From the NCBI GenBank assembly GCA_003952965.2, contig CM025851.1, positions 12,163,048 to 12,227,047 of the forward strand: DNA of 64,000 nucleotides, read 5' to 3'. The position numbers and the translations under genes were made by a program. This document shows, in pieces, positions 46,224 through 57,606 of this stretch. The notes under the pieces are model-generated. The model was given only the letters and a program-made list of their open reading frames with translations. It did not search any database and had not been told where the DNA came from. How positions within the stretch are numbered: the stretch's first letter is position 1; each line of letters opens with the position of its first letter. The DNA is from Morella rubra (taxonomy: Eukaryota; Streptophyta; Magnoliopsida; Fagales; Myricaceae).

Positions 46224-47218
46224 ATCAAGTAACAAGGGGCTAAGGCTGTTATTAGACAGAATCCAGATGCTTTATGTCCCAAGATTTGTAAGAAGCTAGA
46301 AAAGATAAAGAGCGACACACGAGTTTGTGTTTGTAGATGGCAAAATAGGTTAGAGTTCGAAGTCGACCACCCATTTGAGACACGGAGAGTAGTGGATCTG
46401 GATGCACTCACCTGCTCTTGCAGGAAGTGGTAGTTATGCGGCATCCCGTGCATGTTCGGCGATCTACTTGCGTAGACATCACCCGGATGATTATGTCTCA
46501 AAGTGGTATTGCATGGCCACTTACCTTAGATCATACGAGCATGAGATACACGTTATCCCTAGACTAGATGATTGGCCTGTGGATCCCACCAACAATAGGA
46601 TCCTCTCACCTTTTATTCGGGTTCAATCGGGGAGACCAAGAAAGGTGAGAAGAAGAGAGTCCGATGAACCAGTTGTCCCTTACAAGCTCAACAAAAGCGA
46701 GATATTTGGTGAAATGTGGTCATTGTGGTACTGAGGGACACAATGCGAGGTCTTGTCCGCATCCTGAAAATCCGAACAAAAAGGTGTGGAGGAAAAAAAA
46801 GAAAACAACCCCTGTAGAAAGGTAAAATGAAATTAATCAGCAATAGGTAAATTAGTTGATTTATTTAGTTTAGATAAATTAGCTGATTTATTTAGTTCAG
46901 ATTTTTTTTTGTTATTAGTTGACTAACTATCAGTGTAAGTACTATATTTTTTTTCTTCTATAATTTGATCAGGGAGAGACCGCCACTAGTAGAGGTCGTG
47001 GAAGGAGAAGAGGTAGAGGAAGAGGTAGAGGTAAAGTAGATGCTCCTAATCCTGCTCTAGTAGCTGCAGATTTTTGTGCCGAATTTGTTGAAGAATTTCA
47101 TGGTGAAGGGTCTCCTAATCCCATTCCAGTATGTGGTATGTTAATTGTTCCTGATATTTCCAAGTCTGATGGTATAAAAGATAAATCAGGTTGGCTGCAT
47201 TATTTGATACTTATGTAG
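46224..47218 (+). pseudogene. MuDR/MURA-type transposase C-terminus, broken
   Basis: Readable parts in order are NPDALCPKICKKLEKIKSDT, RVCVCRWQNRLEFEV, LDALTCSCRKW (start of a SWIM zinc finger), a stop and frameshift, then AIYLRRHHPDDYVSKWYC and PRLDDWPVDPTN. A second frameshift leads into a CCHC zinc knuckle, CGHCGTEGHNARSCP. After a probable intron (donor near 46822, acceptor near 46973) an Arg-Gly-rich tail follows (RGRGRRRGRGRGRGK). The SWIM finger plus zinc knuckle is the standard end of plant MURA transposases. The DDE core is not present. At least two frameshifts and one stop rule out function. Confidence 0.8.
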
Positions 47219-48050
47219 GGAGTGGGAATAGCTGACATTTTTAGGAAAGACAGCATGTGTCATTTTTTGGATTTTGGTAAGGGTTGAAATATTGAAGTTT
47301 AACTGACATAATATAATTTCACAGCAAGAAGTAGTTTGTGCTGATATTCATTTTGGTTTTTGTAGGGTTTTTGGTTGGCAAATTACATAGGGGTTGAGGT
47401 TTGTGGCTTTTTTTGTTTTTTTAGATTGCTGCACAGCTTCTTGAATATGTTGTTGGCTTTTTTATTACTATATTTGTTGGCTTTCTTGAAGTTGGTTTTC
47501 TATACATGTTAAAAAAATTTGGTTTATGGAACTTAATATGTCATATATTTAATTGCTTACAGTTTGCATTTTCCATGTAGTTTCAAGTGATTTCTGGACA
47601 AATTGTAAAGGTAGTGATATTGGGAGCATTTTTTTGGATTTCGCAGAACTTGTGCAAATGGACACCTACTCTTGTTTTTTCATATTTTTTGGGAATGTCA
47701 TTCAGAATTTTATAGAAATGATATTATGGCAGTTTGTTGTTGGAAGCAGGTAGTTTGTATTGTTGGGACATCAATATTTATAACACTGATTAGGAAGTTA
47801 TAATGCCCTTTTGATGAATAACAATGTGCAAATATATATTTTGCATTGGTGAGGTTGCTATCTTGATATGTAAATTGACAACAATTTGATATGTAATGAA
47901 ATGGAAGGTTTGTTTGTAGCTGTTTCCAAAGAGATTTCCAATGTCCAGATAGAATATTTATATGAAACGAGATTTCCAATATGCACAGGTTAGATTTGAC
48001 AACAATGTGTTGTCTTGATAAGAAACAATGTAATGCTTTGATAAGAAACT
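47219..48050. other. Non-coding interior of the MULE
   Basis: T-rich DNA without recognisable coding motifs lies between the transposase remnant and the minisatellite. Confidence 0.4.
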
Positions 48051-48490
48051 ATTTGACACCACTTTGGTCATTTATTGGGACCACAACGTGACAGTACTTT
48101 GGCTGAATTTGGGACCTGAGTTTGACAACACTTTGGCTGTTTTTGGGACCTAAATTTGACAGTAATTTGGCTGTTATTGGGACCTGAATTTGACAGCACT
48201 TTGGTTGCTTTGTGACCTAAATTTGACAGCAATTTGGCTATTATTGGGACCTGAATTTGAAAGCACTTTGGCTATTTTGGGGACCTAAATTTGACAGCAA
48301 TTTAGCTGTTATTAGGACCTGAATTTGACAGCACTTTTGATGTTTTTTTTACCTAAATTTGATATCAATTTGGCTATTATTGGGACCTGGATTTGACAAT
48401 ACTTTGGATGTTTTTGTGACCTGAATTTGACAACAATTTGGCTATTATTGAGACTTGAATTTGACAGCACTTGAGGTTTTTTGGGACGAC
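48051..48490. repeat. 34-bp minisatellite in the MULE, about 13 units
   Basis: The unit is tttgacagca-tttggct-tt-ttgggacct-aa. Two unit types alternate (one with gcactttgg, one with gcaatttggctattattggg), giving a 68-bp higher-order period. The units have drifted by a few bases each. Confidence 0.9.
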
Positions 48491-48876
48491 ATTTGTCATC
48501 CACAAATTGACAACAATTTCATAATACTCCTAGAACAGAATACCACCTTACACTTAACAAAATATCAAATGGTATTCACTAACATGATAAGGTACATAAT
48601 GCTTCCAGAATAGAATACCATTTACTATTACACTTAATAGAATATTAAGTTCTACATTTTTTCCAGAACAGAATACATTACAGATTCATTAACATGATAA
48701 GGTACGAACATCACTGAACCCTGCACGTACAAACATCACAAAATTTCTCATACAAACAACACAATGGACTTCTTATTACATTAACCACCAACTAACACTG
48801 CTGACGCCTTCCTAATACATTATAGAATCACTTCCTGCTACTTCACCCAAATAGCATCCATGACAACAACGGCCAT

Positions 48877-49280
48877 CTAAGAGAGCCGCAACATGTATTT
48901 CAGCCTTGTGACAGTAATCTCTAGGTCTAACTTCTCACTTTGTAGAGCCTTTATCTTCTTCGTCAACGTTGGCCCAACCTCCATCCCATGGGAGTAAGTC
49001 GGAGGATCATACCATAAAAAAAAGTTGCACGACTCCTGTTTCTATTGACGTATTCAAGAAGGTAGATAGTTAAAAAACTGTGTGAAAATTATTTGAACAA
49101 ATACACATTTAAGAAATAATTTGAACACTTACAGATTTTTCATTCCACTTCTAGCACCCAAAGAAATGTCTTCTAGGGTTGGAGTCAGTCAATAAAATCT
49201 TCAGTGGTGCTATCATTCCACAATGACATAGCATTGACCCGTCACCTCCACTACTAGTGATGGAAGATGAGGAATGCGAG
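48877..49280 (-). pseudogene. GRF-type zinc finger gene remnant carried by the MULE
   Basis: Two exons on the minus strand (about 49280-49133 and 49035-48877) join in frame. They encode a GRF zinc finger: MLCHCGMIAPLKILLTDSNP, RRHFFGC, an in-frame TAG, KWNEK, then ESCNFFLWYDPPTYSHGMEV and a short coiled-coil tail (KIKALQSEKLDLEITVTRLK). The Cys positions (CHCG, FGC, SC-FF-WYDPP) fit the family. The stop lies one residue after the third Cys block. The gene runs opposite to the transposase remnant, inside the element. Plant mobile elements quite often carry such GRF proteins, whose role is unclear. Confidence 0.75.
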
Positions 49281-50264
49281 CTGTAAGATGATAAATGGAT
49301 ACTATGTTTACTACCAAGACATATTAACATAAAAGCACATGTACTTTTTGCAAGACATGATTGTGCTAACTTTTTTTTGTAAGAACTACTTCAAAAATAT
49401 AATTTATATTTCCATATAATAGCATTTTTTTTCTTATAAAGAAGTTTATGGGGTTCTCAAGTTTTATTATTGTTAAAGTTGCTGAAAAATTTCACTCTAG
49501 AATGGAGGTAAGGTCATAAGCAGCTGCAGAGGACCTTGTGAGATAAAAACTATATGAAGTTTCCAGATAAACGTTAAACTGATCAGGGGTTTTCTTTCTG
49601 TTCCCCTCCATCTCTTTCCTACTTTTCAACATGGTATTTAGACACATGTTGCCTATTTTCACAGTGTTGGTCATTATTTCTTTGAAAAAGTAGGTCAATG
49701 CTCCAAATGTGGAAACTTCCAATGGATGAATAAATAATTGCTACAAACAATGTAAAAAAAGAAAAAGAAGACGGACATCAAAGCAATATTGAATTAGGTT
49801 GTTCTCTCCAATCATTCTTTCTTTCTCCCATATCACTGAAGCCTAAGCGTTAAGCTCAGGTAGGACATTTTAAGGCTAAAAAAATGGGACTACATGGCCT
49901 TCTCCAAAAAAATCACACGGTGACATCTAAAAAAAGTATGAAGACAGATCAGTGACATCCAAAAAAAATCATGAAGACAGGTTTCAGATTTGGAACGTTT
50001 AAATTGGGTGAACCTGTTTTCTTTCATTGGCATCAACAACCGCTAGAGAAAAAAAATCAGAAACCACCATAGAAATATCCCGTCGCAGCAGTCCTCGCTC
50101 CTCCATCGCAGCAGTCTAGGGTTTACGAAAGGGATAAACGCTTCTAAGAGGGAAGGGTCTTCGATTGTCAAGGCTGAGGCTTTAAGTTACTATCCAACAA
50201 AACGCAGAGTTTCAATTAATGGAAAGCTACAGGTCGTTTAAAAAATCTCATTCAAATGGTGGAG
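49281..50264. other. Right interior of the MULE
   Basis: No coding motif was seen. Two near-identical short direct repeats (gtgacatctaaaaaaagtat and gtgacatccaaaaaaaatca, about 49920 and 49953) and a pair of tcgcagcagtc copies near 50090-50115 occur here. Confidence 0.4.
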
Positions 50265-51336
50265 GATGACGTGGAAATGAAGGGTGACATGTCAAATTGA
50301 AGTTGACGTGGAAAATCATTCCGTTAGTTAGGGTGACGGAGGGTAACAGAAGGACTAATATTTAAACGGGATGAAAACTCAAGGACTAAAAATTTGACTC
50401 ATTAAGTTTCAAACTAAAAATGAAAAGAGGGTAAAACCTAGTGCCTAAAAAGCAAATTTTCCTTTTTTTTTTTTTTTTTAAGCTTAATTATCACTACAGT
50501 TTTAGTCCTTGTGGTATTGGTTTTCAACAAATCACGTGGTAAAATTTTGAACGAGGCGATCATTGTGCCTGTGGTCCATTTTTCAGACATATGAATCATT
50601 TTGTCCACTAAAAATTAGTCAACTAACGGTAGACTGACATGGGTTCAGGGGCGAGATGTCTACTTTCAGGGTCGGAAAGCCTATTCTGGACCTCGTCTTT
50701 GTTAGTGGGCTAACTTTTGGAGGATGAAATACTTAGAAGTGTAAAAAATTGATCATAAGGACTATATCATTCACAGTTATACCTCAGTGACTGATTTGTT
50801 AAAAATAAATATTATATGAACTATATCAATAATAAAGTCTTACTTTTGTAAGCATAGTGATAACTATTGGCTTTTATGATTTATGTATGGGAAACACTAG
50901 GATGCGTCAAATAATATAACACAAACATTTTAGATTATAGTACTATAACTTTCATTATTCATTACATCAAAACAATTTAATTTATTTTTGGGATAAAATA
51001 CACTTTACACTCTTTAATTCAATTACGAGAGTCTTAATAGTTTACACCCTCCACCAAAATTATCCATCAAATTTTACGGAAATTATTTATTTTTTTTACC
51101 TTTTAAATTATGATTTTACTCATCAAGCTATGTTATTTTGGCAACCTTTGCAATCATTTTTTTTTCTCAAATTTCAATACCTTTTTACCTATTTCAACAA
51201 CTATTTTATAAACTCTAACACCTTTTTCACCAATCCCACAAAATCTACACTACCTCCAACCAACAAAATTTGTGCCCATTCAAACACAACCTAAATTTGG
51301 AGGAAATAAATTATTTATGAGTGTCACTTAACCCTC

Positions 51337-51446
51337 GTTTGGATGGGCAATTTATTTATTTATTTATTTTTTTGTATTGGAGGTAGTGTAGATTTTCTGG
51401 AAATATGTGAAAAAGTTGTCAGAAAATTTTTTGTGCCCATCCAAAC
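51337..51446. mobile_element. Very small MITE with GTTTGGATGGGCA ends
   Basis: The left end CGTTTGGATGGGCAA pairs with the right end TGTGCCCATCCAAACAC over 13 bp. Length is about 110 bp and the interior begins with a TTTA run. A related inverted terminus (tgtgcccattcaaacac) lies just upstream near 51270. Confidence 0.65.
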
Positions 51447-51452
51447 ACAACT

Positions 51453-51674
51453 TAAGGGCATGCTCGTTTTGATGAAAATTTTAGAATTTGAATCCAACCC
51501 TCTAAAATTATAATCCCAACATTACTTCTACACAAATACTAATACAACAAAACATTACCTTTTTTACAAACATCAATACTACTCAACAACTTTTACACAA
51601 ATACCAATAAAACTCCAACATCACCTAAATATTCACACCATACTTAAAATTTAACCAAGACGAATATGCCCTTA
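51453..51674. mobile_element. MITE with AAGGGCAT ends, copy 2
   Basis: The left end TAAGGGCATGCTCGTTTTG pairs with the complement of the right end (GACGAATATGCCCTTA). Length is 222 bp. The interior matches 11752-11978. TTA/TAA borders both ends. Confidence 0.7.
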
Positions 51675-51699
51675 AATTTAGAGGAAATAAATTATTTAT

Positions 51700-51965
51700 G
51701 AGTGCCACTTATCCCTTTTTTTGTATGCACAACAAAAGTCTGGTTATGTCATCCAAACAAGAGCTTAATATGTTGTCCACCATAACCTCATAATGTTTTT
51801 GCTTTAAAGATCCATATTTCACAACTATGAACAAATAAAATGGGATTAAGATAAGGAGTGCACTTATTTCTATCACTATTATTTTTAAACAGCAAGTTTT
51901 GTAAATGAAATGAGAGTTTATTCTAAGGTATTGACCTAGTGGTATAGGTTTGAGACTTTAGAGTT
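51700..51965. repeat. Repeat shared with 59350-59555
   Basis: Shared runs include aacctcataat, aaatgggattaaga-aagga, tgcacttatttctat-actat and tga-ctagtggtat. The two copies are in the same orientation, 7.6 kb apart, flanking the LTR-like and CACTA region. Confidence 0.65.
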
Positions 51966-52010
51966 TGTTCTCTACATGGTCTAAAGTTTGAAACCTCTTA
52001 GGACTTGTTT
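51934..52010 (+). mobile_element. SINE-like tRNA-type sequence
   Basis: A box A-like motif (TGACCTAGTGGTA, about 51940) is followed by a box B-like motif (AGTTTGAAACCTC, about 51986). The spacing suits a Pol III promoter. A truncated copy of the box A part appears near 59532. Confidence 0.4.
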
Positions 52011-52537
52011 GGAAAGAGGTTTAGGTTTAGGTTTAAACTATCCCGATCCTCGTCCTCGTTAATGGACTAACTTACCATAGAGACTAACCCATTTAAAGTT
52101 ATATATTAGGAACTAATTTGTTAAAAATAAATACCACATGAATTGTATTAGTAATTAAGCCCTTTTTTTTATAAGCAGAGTGATAACTATTGGCTTCATG
52201 ATTTATATATGGGAAATTTTAGAATAAATCGGATAATAGAACACATAAATATTTTAGATTACAATTTTCATTATACACTATAATCAAAACAATTTAAATG
52301 ATTTCTATGAAAAAGGCTAAGATGAATTGATTCTTAGATTAAATAAACTTTATACCCTCCAATCTACGAGATTCTTAATAGTTTACACTCTTTACCAAAA
52401 TTATGTATCAAATTTGACCAAAATTATTTGTTTTTTTCCTTTTAAGGAGATAAGATTATTATTTTAGGCGTAAAAAAATACTTTTATTTCATCACATATA
52501 ATAAGTTTAAAGCAAAACAATATAAAAAGCAATTTAT

Positions 52538-52570
<33 letters not shown>
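52538..52570. repeat. AT dinucleotide microsatellite
   Basis: An uninterrupted TA run of about 30 bp. Confidence 0.9.
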
Positions 52571-52572
<2 letters not shown>

Positions 52573-55500
52573 CGTTGTATGAAAATGTTAAGGGTTGTAA
52601 TCGACAAAGTTCTCAAGAATGAATGATTCATACTATTTATCTGCTTCCAGAATTACAATTCAGAAGGAACAAAAAAAAAGTTAATGCAAGTGTATATGAA
52701 TACTCATTTGGAGGAAATAAATTGTTTATGAGTATCACTTAGTCTCTATTTGATTATTATTTTTTTAATTGAAGATAGTGTAGATTCTTTTAAGACGGGT
52801 GAAAAAAGTTGTTGAAATTTGTGAAAAATTGTTACATTATATAAAAAAATATTGAAATTAATGAAAAAGTGATCGTGATTTTTTTTTTTTTAAATTATGT
52901 CATACTGTCACGCCCCGTGCTCGTACTTACCCCCTAGGCTCGCTTATACTGATGGTATGCACACAAACGGGGATTACGGCACGAATTGATTCTAATAAGT
53001 CCTGGCGATTGGCTTGAAAAGGCTTAGCGGAAACGTTTGATTACAATTTGTTTTGAAATTCTGAATACATAAGGAAGGAAAAGTAATATTTTCAGGGATT
53101 TAACGAAAATGCGACACACAAATAATTCCAGGAGTTTAAAAGTTCTGAAGTGAAATAATTGAGGAAATGAAATTGTAATAAAAATCAAGAGCAATTATAA
53201 AGAAGTGAAAATTAGAAAAATAAAATCAAATGTGGTGTAAAGAAGAAATAGAATAAGAGAAAATCGCGAAAGAGTAAATACATAATTTTTCCACTAGTAA
53301 CATGGAATCTCTCTTTTACAAATAATAAAAATCCTTCCCGAGGATACAAAAGTAAAGAGAAGATAAATACAAAAGCGGAAGTTGTCTAAAGCTTTCTGTG
53401 CTACAATGTCTGTGAAACAGCTAAACTGAACCCAAACTAACAAAAGAGTGACAAAAAGCTGATGCCATCTAATCCTCCGGTTCGGTATCGGAGGTAGGGT
53501 CTATAAACACCGTCTTTCCTGAACCTTTCGCCGGCAGTGCCAATGGGGGAGGGACGATGTGCAGGAGGGCTAGATCTACATCTAGCAGCCTGAAGTCTTC
53601 TACACGGGGAAGAGGGGGCAGGGGTGGTCCCTTGAGGAACCATTGGGGTTCATACCCCAAGTATACCTCGAAGGTATCAGTAACATATGTCCAGATCTTG
53701 ACAACTAATATATGAGTGTCAAAATTCAAGGTCTGCTCGCTCATGAAAATCATCATCTGCCAAGTCTGATGACCACCGCCGAACATACAAAATAATAAAC
53801 AAGGAAAAATGGTGAGTTCTATTGACTTAGTAAGGGGGGAGTGGGGAATATGACATACAACGATATAAAACAGAAGTAACGGACATAGACGAGCGACATC
53901 CATAAATAACCAATCGATGCAATATGACGATGCAATGCAGAATGAATGTATTTGTTTCCCGGTCATTTCACTTTCTTTCTTTCTTTCATTTTTCGGTCGG
54001 TAGAGGTGTCCTTTCTTCGCTCTGTTTAATCTCCAGAGTTCGGGTTTTACGTCCCTCCTCTCCTCTGGGACCGTCCCGTGCCCCAGCACCAGGACCCGGT
54101 TAGGCATGCATTTGTTCCATTGCCTAGGGATACCAACCACCATTCTCTTAGTGGTGGCTTGCACTATCCCACTGTGAGTAGTACCGTCACCTGATCCCAG
54201 GACCACCTTTGGGTACGGGTTTCTTTCCAGATGAATTATTGTTTCCCATACCCATGAGATGTTTATGCAATATGACATATCATACTTATAGCAATCATTC
54301 ATTTCATATAGGTCGTTTAATCAAACACCCATATGCAATTTCACAATTAAAAAGAAAAGATATAACATAAGGAAAAATGTTTTTAATACATATTAGATCT
54401 TTAAAAAGAAAACAAAACAAGGTTCACGTACTAACTTTAACTTAAGTCCATATTAAGTCCACATTTTTTTGCCTTATCTCCCTTGAATTAAGTCCATATT
54501 AACCATGGATCTAAATTTTAGGCTTGAACACTCATATCCTAATTTTCTCTACAAAAAGCCGGATTTGCTCCTAGGTGCATCCAAGGCAATTCGGTCATTT
54601 CTATTTGTCCAATTTTGCTGAGATTTTTAGAAAAAGACTTTACCACTATTCAACTACATATCTAGGGAGTTTAGTGGCAAAATAATTTCTGTACCTACAA
54701 AAAGAATTCCTTAAGCAATCGGGTATCTATATTTACATGCATCTTTTCTTTCCTTTTTCCTTTCTCTTTTTTTTTTTTAAACTTCAATGATAACTCATGA
54801 GTGCCTGAATTATTTCCACCTTGTTAAGGCTTATTCAAAGGTGATTGACAGCAGCGAATTATCATGAAAATATCACCATTTCCGTTTTTTCTTTTCTTTG
54901 AAATCAGCTGGTACTTCCATATGCGTTTAGTGTAAGAAACTAAGTAATGGCTGCATGCTTTCTCAAGTACAACCCGTGGCATACCAAGACTCATTCCCCT
55001 TTTGTGCTCCCACATCCACCTTGCCAAACTATTCTACTACATTTAAAAATCAAGATAACATGATTTCTAAACTCAATAAAATGAAAAGACATGCATTCAG
55101 TTTATGTTCACCACAAGACACTCAATCTAACATTTTTTTTTTTTTACAAACCACATGTCAGCATGCAAATTACACAAACCATATTTTAGTCCAAGATAAA
55201 ACTAAGCTACAAAGAGAAGAACATAAAAAAAAAAAAAAAAATGTCATTCGGGGTAACACTTCTGCTCTCCCCTTTTTCCTTTTTCTTTAACCACATGCAT
55301 GCACCCATTTCACTTCATAAACTCTTACACCATTGACTATCCACATACATGTCTCCAAGTCCAAAAGGAACTCAATAAAAGTGACTTTTTCTACCAACCG
55401 TCACTACAAGAAATATGGCCTTTAGCGACGAATTCATTAGCGACAGACCCAATTTCGTAGTTAAAAACTTATTTTTTGTGACAAAAAATTGTTTCGTTGC

Positions 55501-55911
55501 AAAAATACGTTTTTTTCAACAAATATAAAATTTCGTTGCTAGACGATAGTTTTAGCGACGATTTTATCAGCGACAAACCTAACGTGATCGCTAAAAATAT
55601 CTCATTTGCGACAAAAATATTATTTTGTCACTAAATACTTCAAACACATGCTTTTAGCGACCAAATTCTATATTTGTCGCTAAAAGTGTTATCAGCGACG
55701 AACTCAATTTTATCGCCAAAGTATTCTTTTATCAATTGCACCACTAAAAATTATGTCGCTAAATACTTCAAACACGTTTGAAATGCTTTCTAGGGACACG
55801 AGTGACAAAGGACGGAAATTTACAACACTGCACGCGCGACCTTGCGCGACAATATTTTATACCATTCAATTTTGTCGCGCGCGGTCCGCGCGCAAGGCCG
55901 CGCACACGACA

Positions 55912-55973
55912 AATGAATGATATAAATCATTCAAGGCCACTGTAGTGGCCTTGAATGATTTATATCATTCATT
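55912..55973. repeat. Perfect 62-bp palindrome inside the CACTA element
   Basis: Two 30-bp arms, starting AATGAATGATATAAATCATT and ending with its exact complement, are separated by two bases (gt). It follows a GC-rich cgcgcg stretch (55825-55906) that is itself partly self-complementary. Confidence 0.9.
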
Positions 55974-56549
55974 AAATTAAATAATATTTATAAAAATTAT
56001 TTTTATAGTATAAAATATTAAAATATAAATTGTAAATTTTCTTTGTCATCTGAAGAAAATTTCAAATTTTAATATTTAAAAAATAATTTTTAAAAATTAA
56101 TAAAAAATATTCAAAAATAAAAACAAAAATAATTAGCAATTATAATCATTATAAAATTATTAAAAAAAAATAAAATTTTTTGAAATCTACTAAAATAAGA
56201 ATCAAAATTAATTTACAACAGCAAATAACAACAAAATTAAAAATTATATATTTTATGAATGATATTATCTTGTTCTTTTAATTTTTATGAATAGTTTTTA
56301 TTTGTTTCATATGTTATCTTATACTTATGAAACTATTTTGTACTTATTTTTTGAATTATATAGAAAAGGCCTGGAAGGCAATACACGCGCACCGCCTAGG
56401 ATTCCACTAAATTTTGAAAGTTTTTATTTCCCTCCATTTTATTTGGAAAAGCTCTATGCCGCTATGTATATTTTGTCTGAACAGAGTATTCGCTTATTTC
56501 TCTCCCTCTAGCGCTTATTCCTCTCTCAATTAACTCTATCCCGACAGTC

Positions 56550-57000
56550 ATGGCCCCAGGCACTTCACTCAGACAAGGACAACAGATTGCTAGCCAAGAA
56601 CTGAGAAGTACGGGGCGCAGTGTCGCAACCTCCTGTCCAAGCTCAACCCATAGCGCCAGTGCTGTCTGCCGTAGATCCCGACACAAACCCCTGATGGCAT
56701 GCAACTGGAGCTTCAAGAAACAGGTAAAAATTTAGCAAACCTTTTATATTTTAGGTTACCGTTTCCTGTGTTTAGATTGGTTCCCACGAGTTTAGCCTCT
56801 GTATATGTAATAAAACTTCTCCTTTATGGTGATGTGGGCAGTAACGTCTATTAAGAAACAGGGTCATGGAAAAGGCAAAAAGAACTATATTTGAGAAGCT
56901 TCAAAAGAGCGGTTGCATTGCTGTGGAGGTTCCTACTGGCGCAAGGAGACTGATAGGTGACAAAGGAACATTGTCGCCGTCAAGTTTTTGTATGCAGAAC
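56550..57000 (+). pseudogene. Exon-like pieces in the CACTA interior
   Basis: The first piece has an ATG at 56550 and reads MAPGTSLRQGQQIASQELRS, with a donor (aacaggtaaaa) near 56724. The second (56865-57000) reads MEKAKRTIFEKLQKSGCIAV then EVPTGARRL. I recognise no domain. Placement suggests the 5' part of a CACTA-encoded or captured gene with most exons deleted. Confidence 0.4.
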
Positions 57001-57309
57001 ATTGCTTTTCTATTATTATGAGGCGTGTAGCCTAAGCACAGTTTTTGATTGTAGGATGTAAAATTATGTTTTAAAAAGTTTATACATTGTTTTCATCTCA
57101 TTTTGCTGTTATAAGTCTAACGCTTTCCGGCATGAGAACAGAGCATGGATTTATACATTTCTCTGAGAGTGACCTTTTGTTTTGATTCTAATTTTGGTAG
57201 TTATTTGTTAATCTTTTTGCTTGATTTCTCTACTGTAAGTACAAAATGAATGAAAAATCGAAATTGCACATCTGTATTTGTTGATATACTCTGCACATCT
57301 GTATTTCCA

Positions 57310-57606
57310 GTGCCCCGCGCGGCGTTGTGTGCAGGATGCGAGCAAAGGGGCTGGAATTTCCAGCACCGCACGCGAAATTCCAGTGCCCAGCCCCGTGTGC
57401 AAGCCTTCAGTGCCCAGCCCCGCGCGCGTCATTCCTTGCGCGCAGGACGCGCACGCGGCCTTTAGGCCCAGCCTTGCGCGCGCCATTCCTTTCGCGCAGG
57501 ACACGCGCAGCCTTCAGCGCCTAGCCCCGCGCATGCGGTCTTGCCCGCGGGACTCGCGCAGCCTTCAGTGCCTAGCCCCGCGCACGCGGCCTTGCCCGCG
57601 GGACTC
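57310..57606. repeat. GC-rich array with tandem 52-bp units in the CACTA element
   Basis: About 300 bp are extremely rich in CG within AT-rich flanks. Two near-identical 52-bp units (57503-57554 and 57555-57606) begin cgcgcagccttcag-gcctag and contain ttgcccgcgggactcgc. Two more degenerate units precede them (gccttcagtgcccagccccg, 57404; gcgcaggacgcgcacgcggc, 57440). Confidence 0.8.

Larger units (their letters stand above)
44758..50461. mobile_element. Decayed Mutator-like element (MULE) with long inverted repeats
   Basis: The left end (caaaattggctttttag, then cactag) pairs with the complement of the right end (gaaaatttgctttttag, then cactag). Pairing continues through ccttgagttttcatcc, tttaaa-attagtccttct and cctaactaac-aatgattttccacgtc for about 190-200 bp, once the nested hairpin in the left arm is removed. 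Both ends abut T-runs (T12 at 44745-44756 and T17 at 50463-50479), so the target was a poly(T) tract and the duplication cannot be read exactly. The interior holds a broken MURA-like C-terminus, a GRF zinc-finger remnant on the other strand, and two tandem-repeat arrays. The catalytic part of the transposase is absent, so it is non-autonomous. Confidence 0.85.
50740..52445. repeat. Direct duplication of about 370 bp, units 1.33 kb apart
   Basis: Positions 50740-51110 and 52075-52445 share many long runs: tttgttaaaaataaata, agtgataactattggctt, atatgggaaa, cattttagatta, tcttaatagtttacac and ccaaaattat. A second marker, ggaggaaataaatt-tttatga, occurs three times (about 51300, 51682 and 52710). 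The region is a tandem duplication later split by MITEs. The taaacacttta parts resemble arms of foldback elements. Confidence 0.7.

Noticed and set aside
53469..54302. Minus-strand ORF of 277 codons
   Set aside because: It lies inside an LTR-like repeat, has no recognised domain, and its first part reads through AG-rich low-complexity DNA. Treated as fortuitous.
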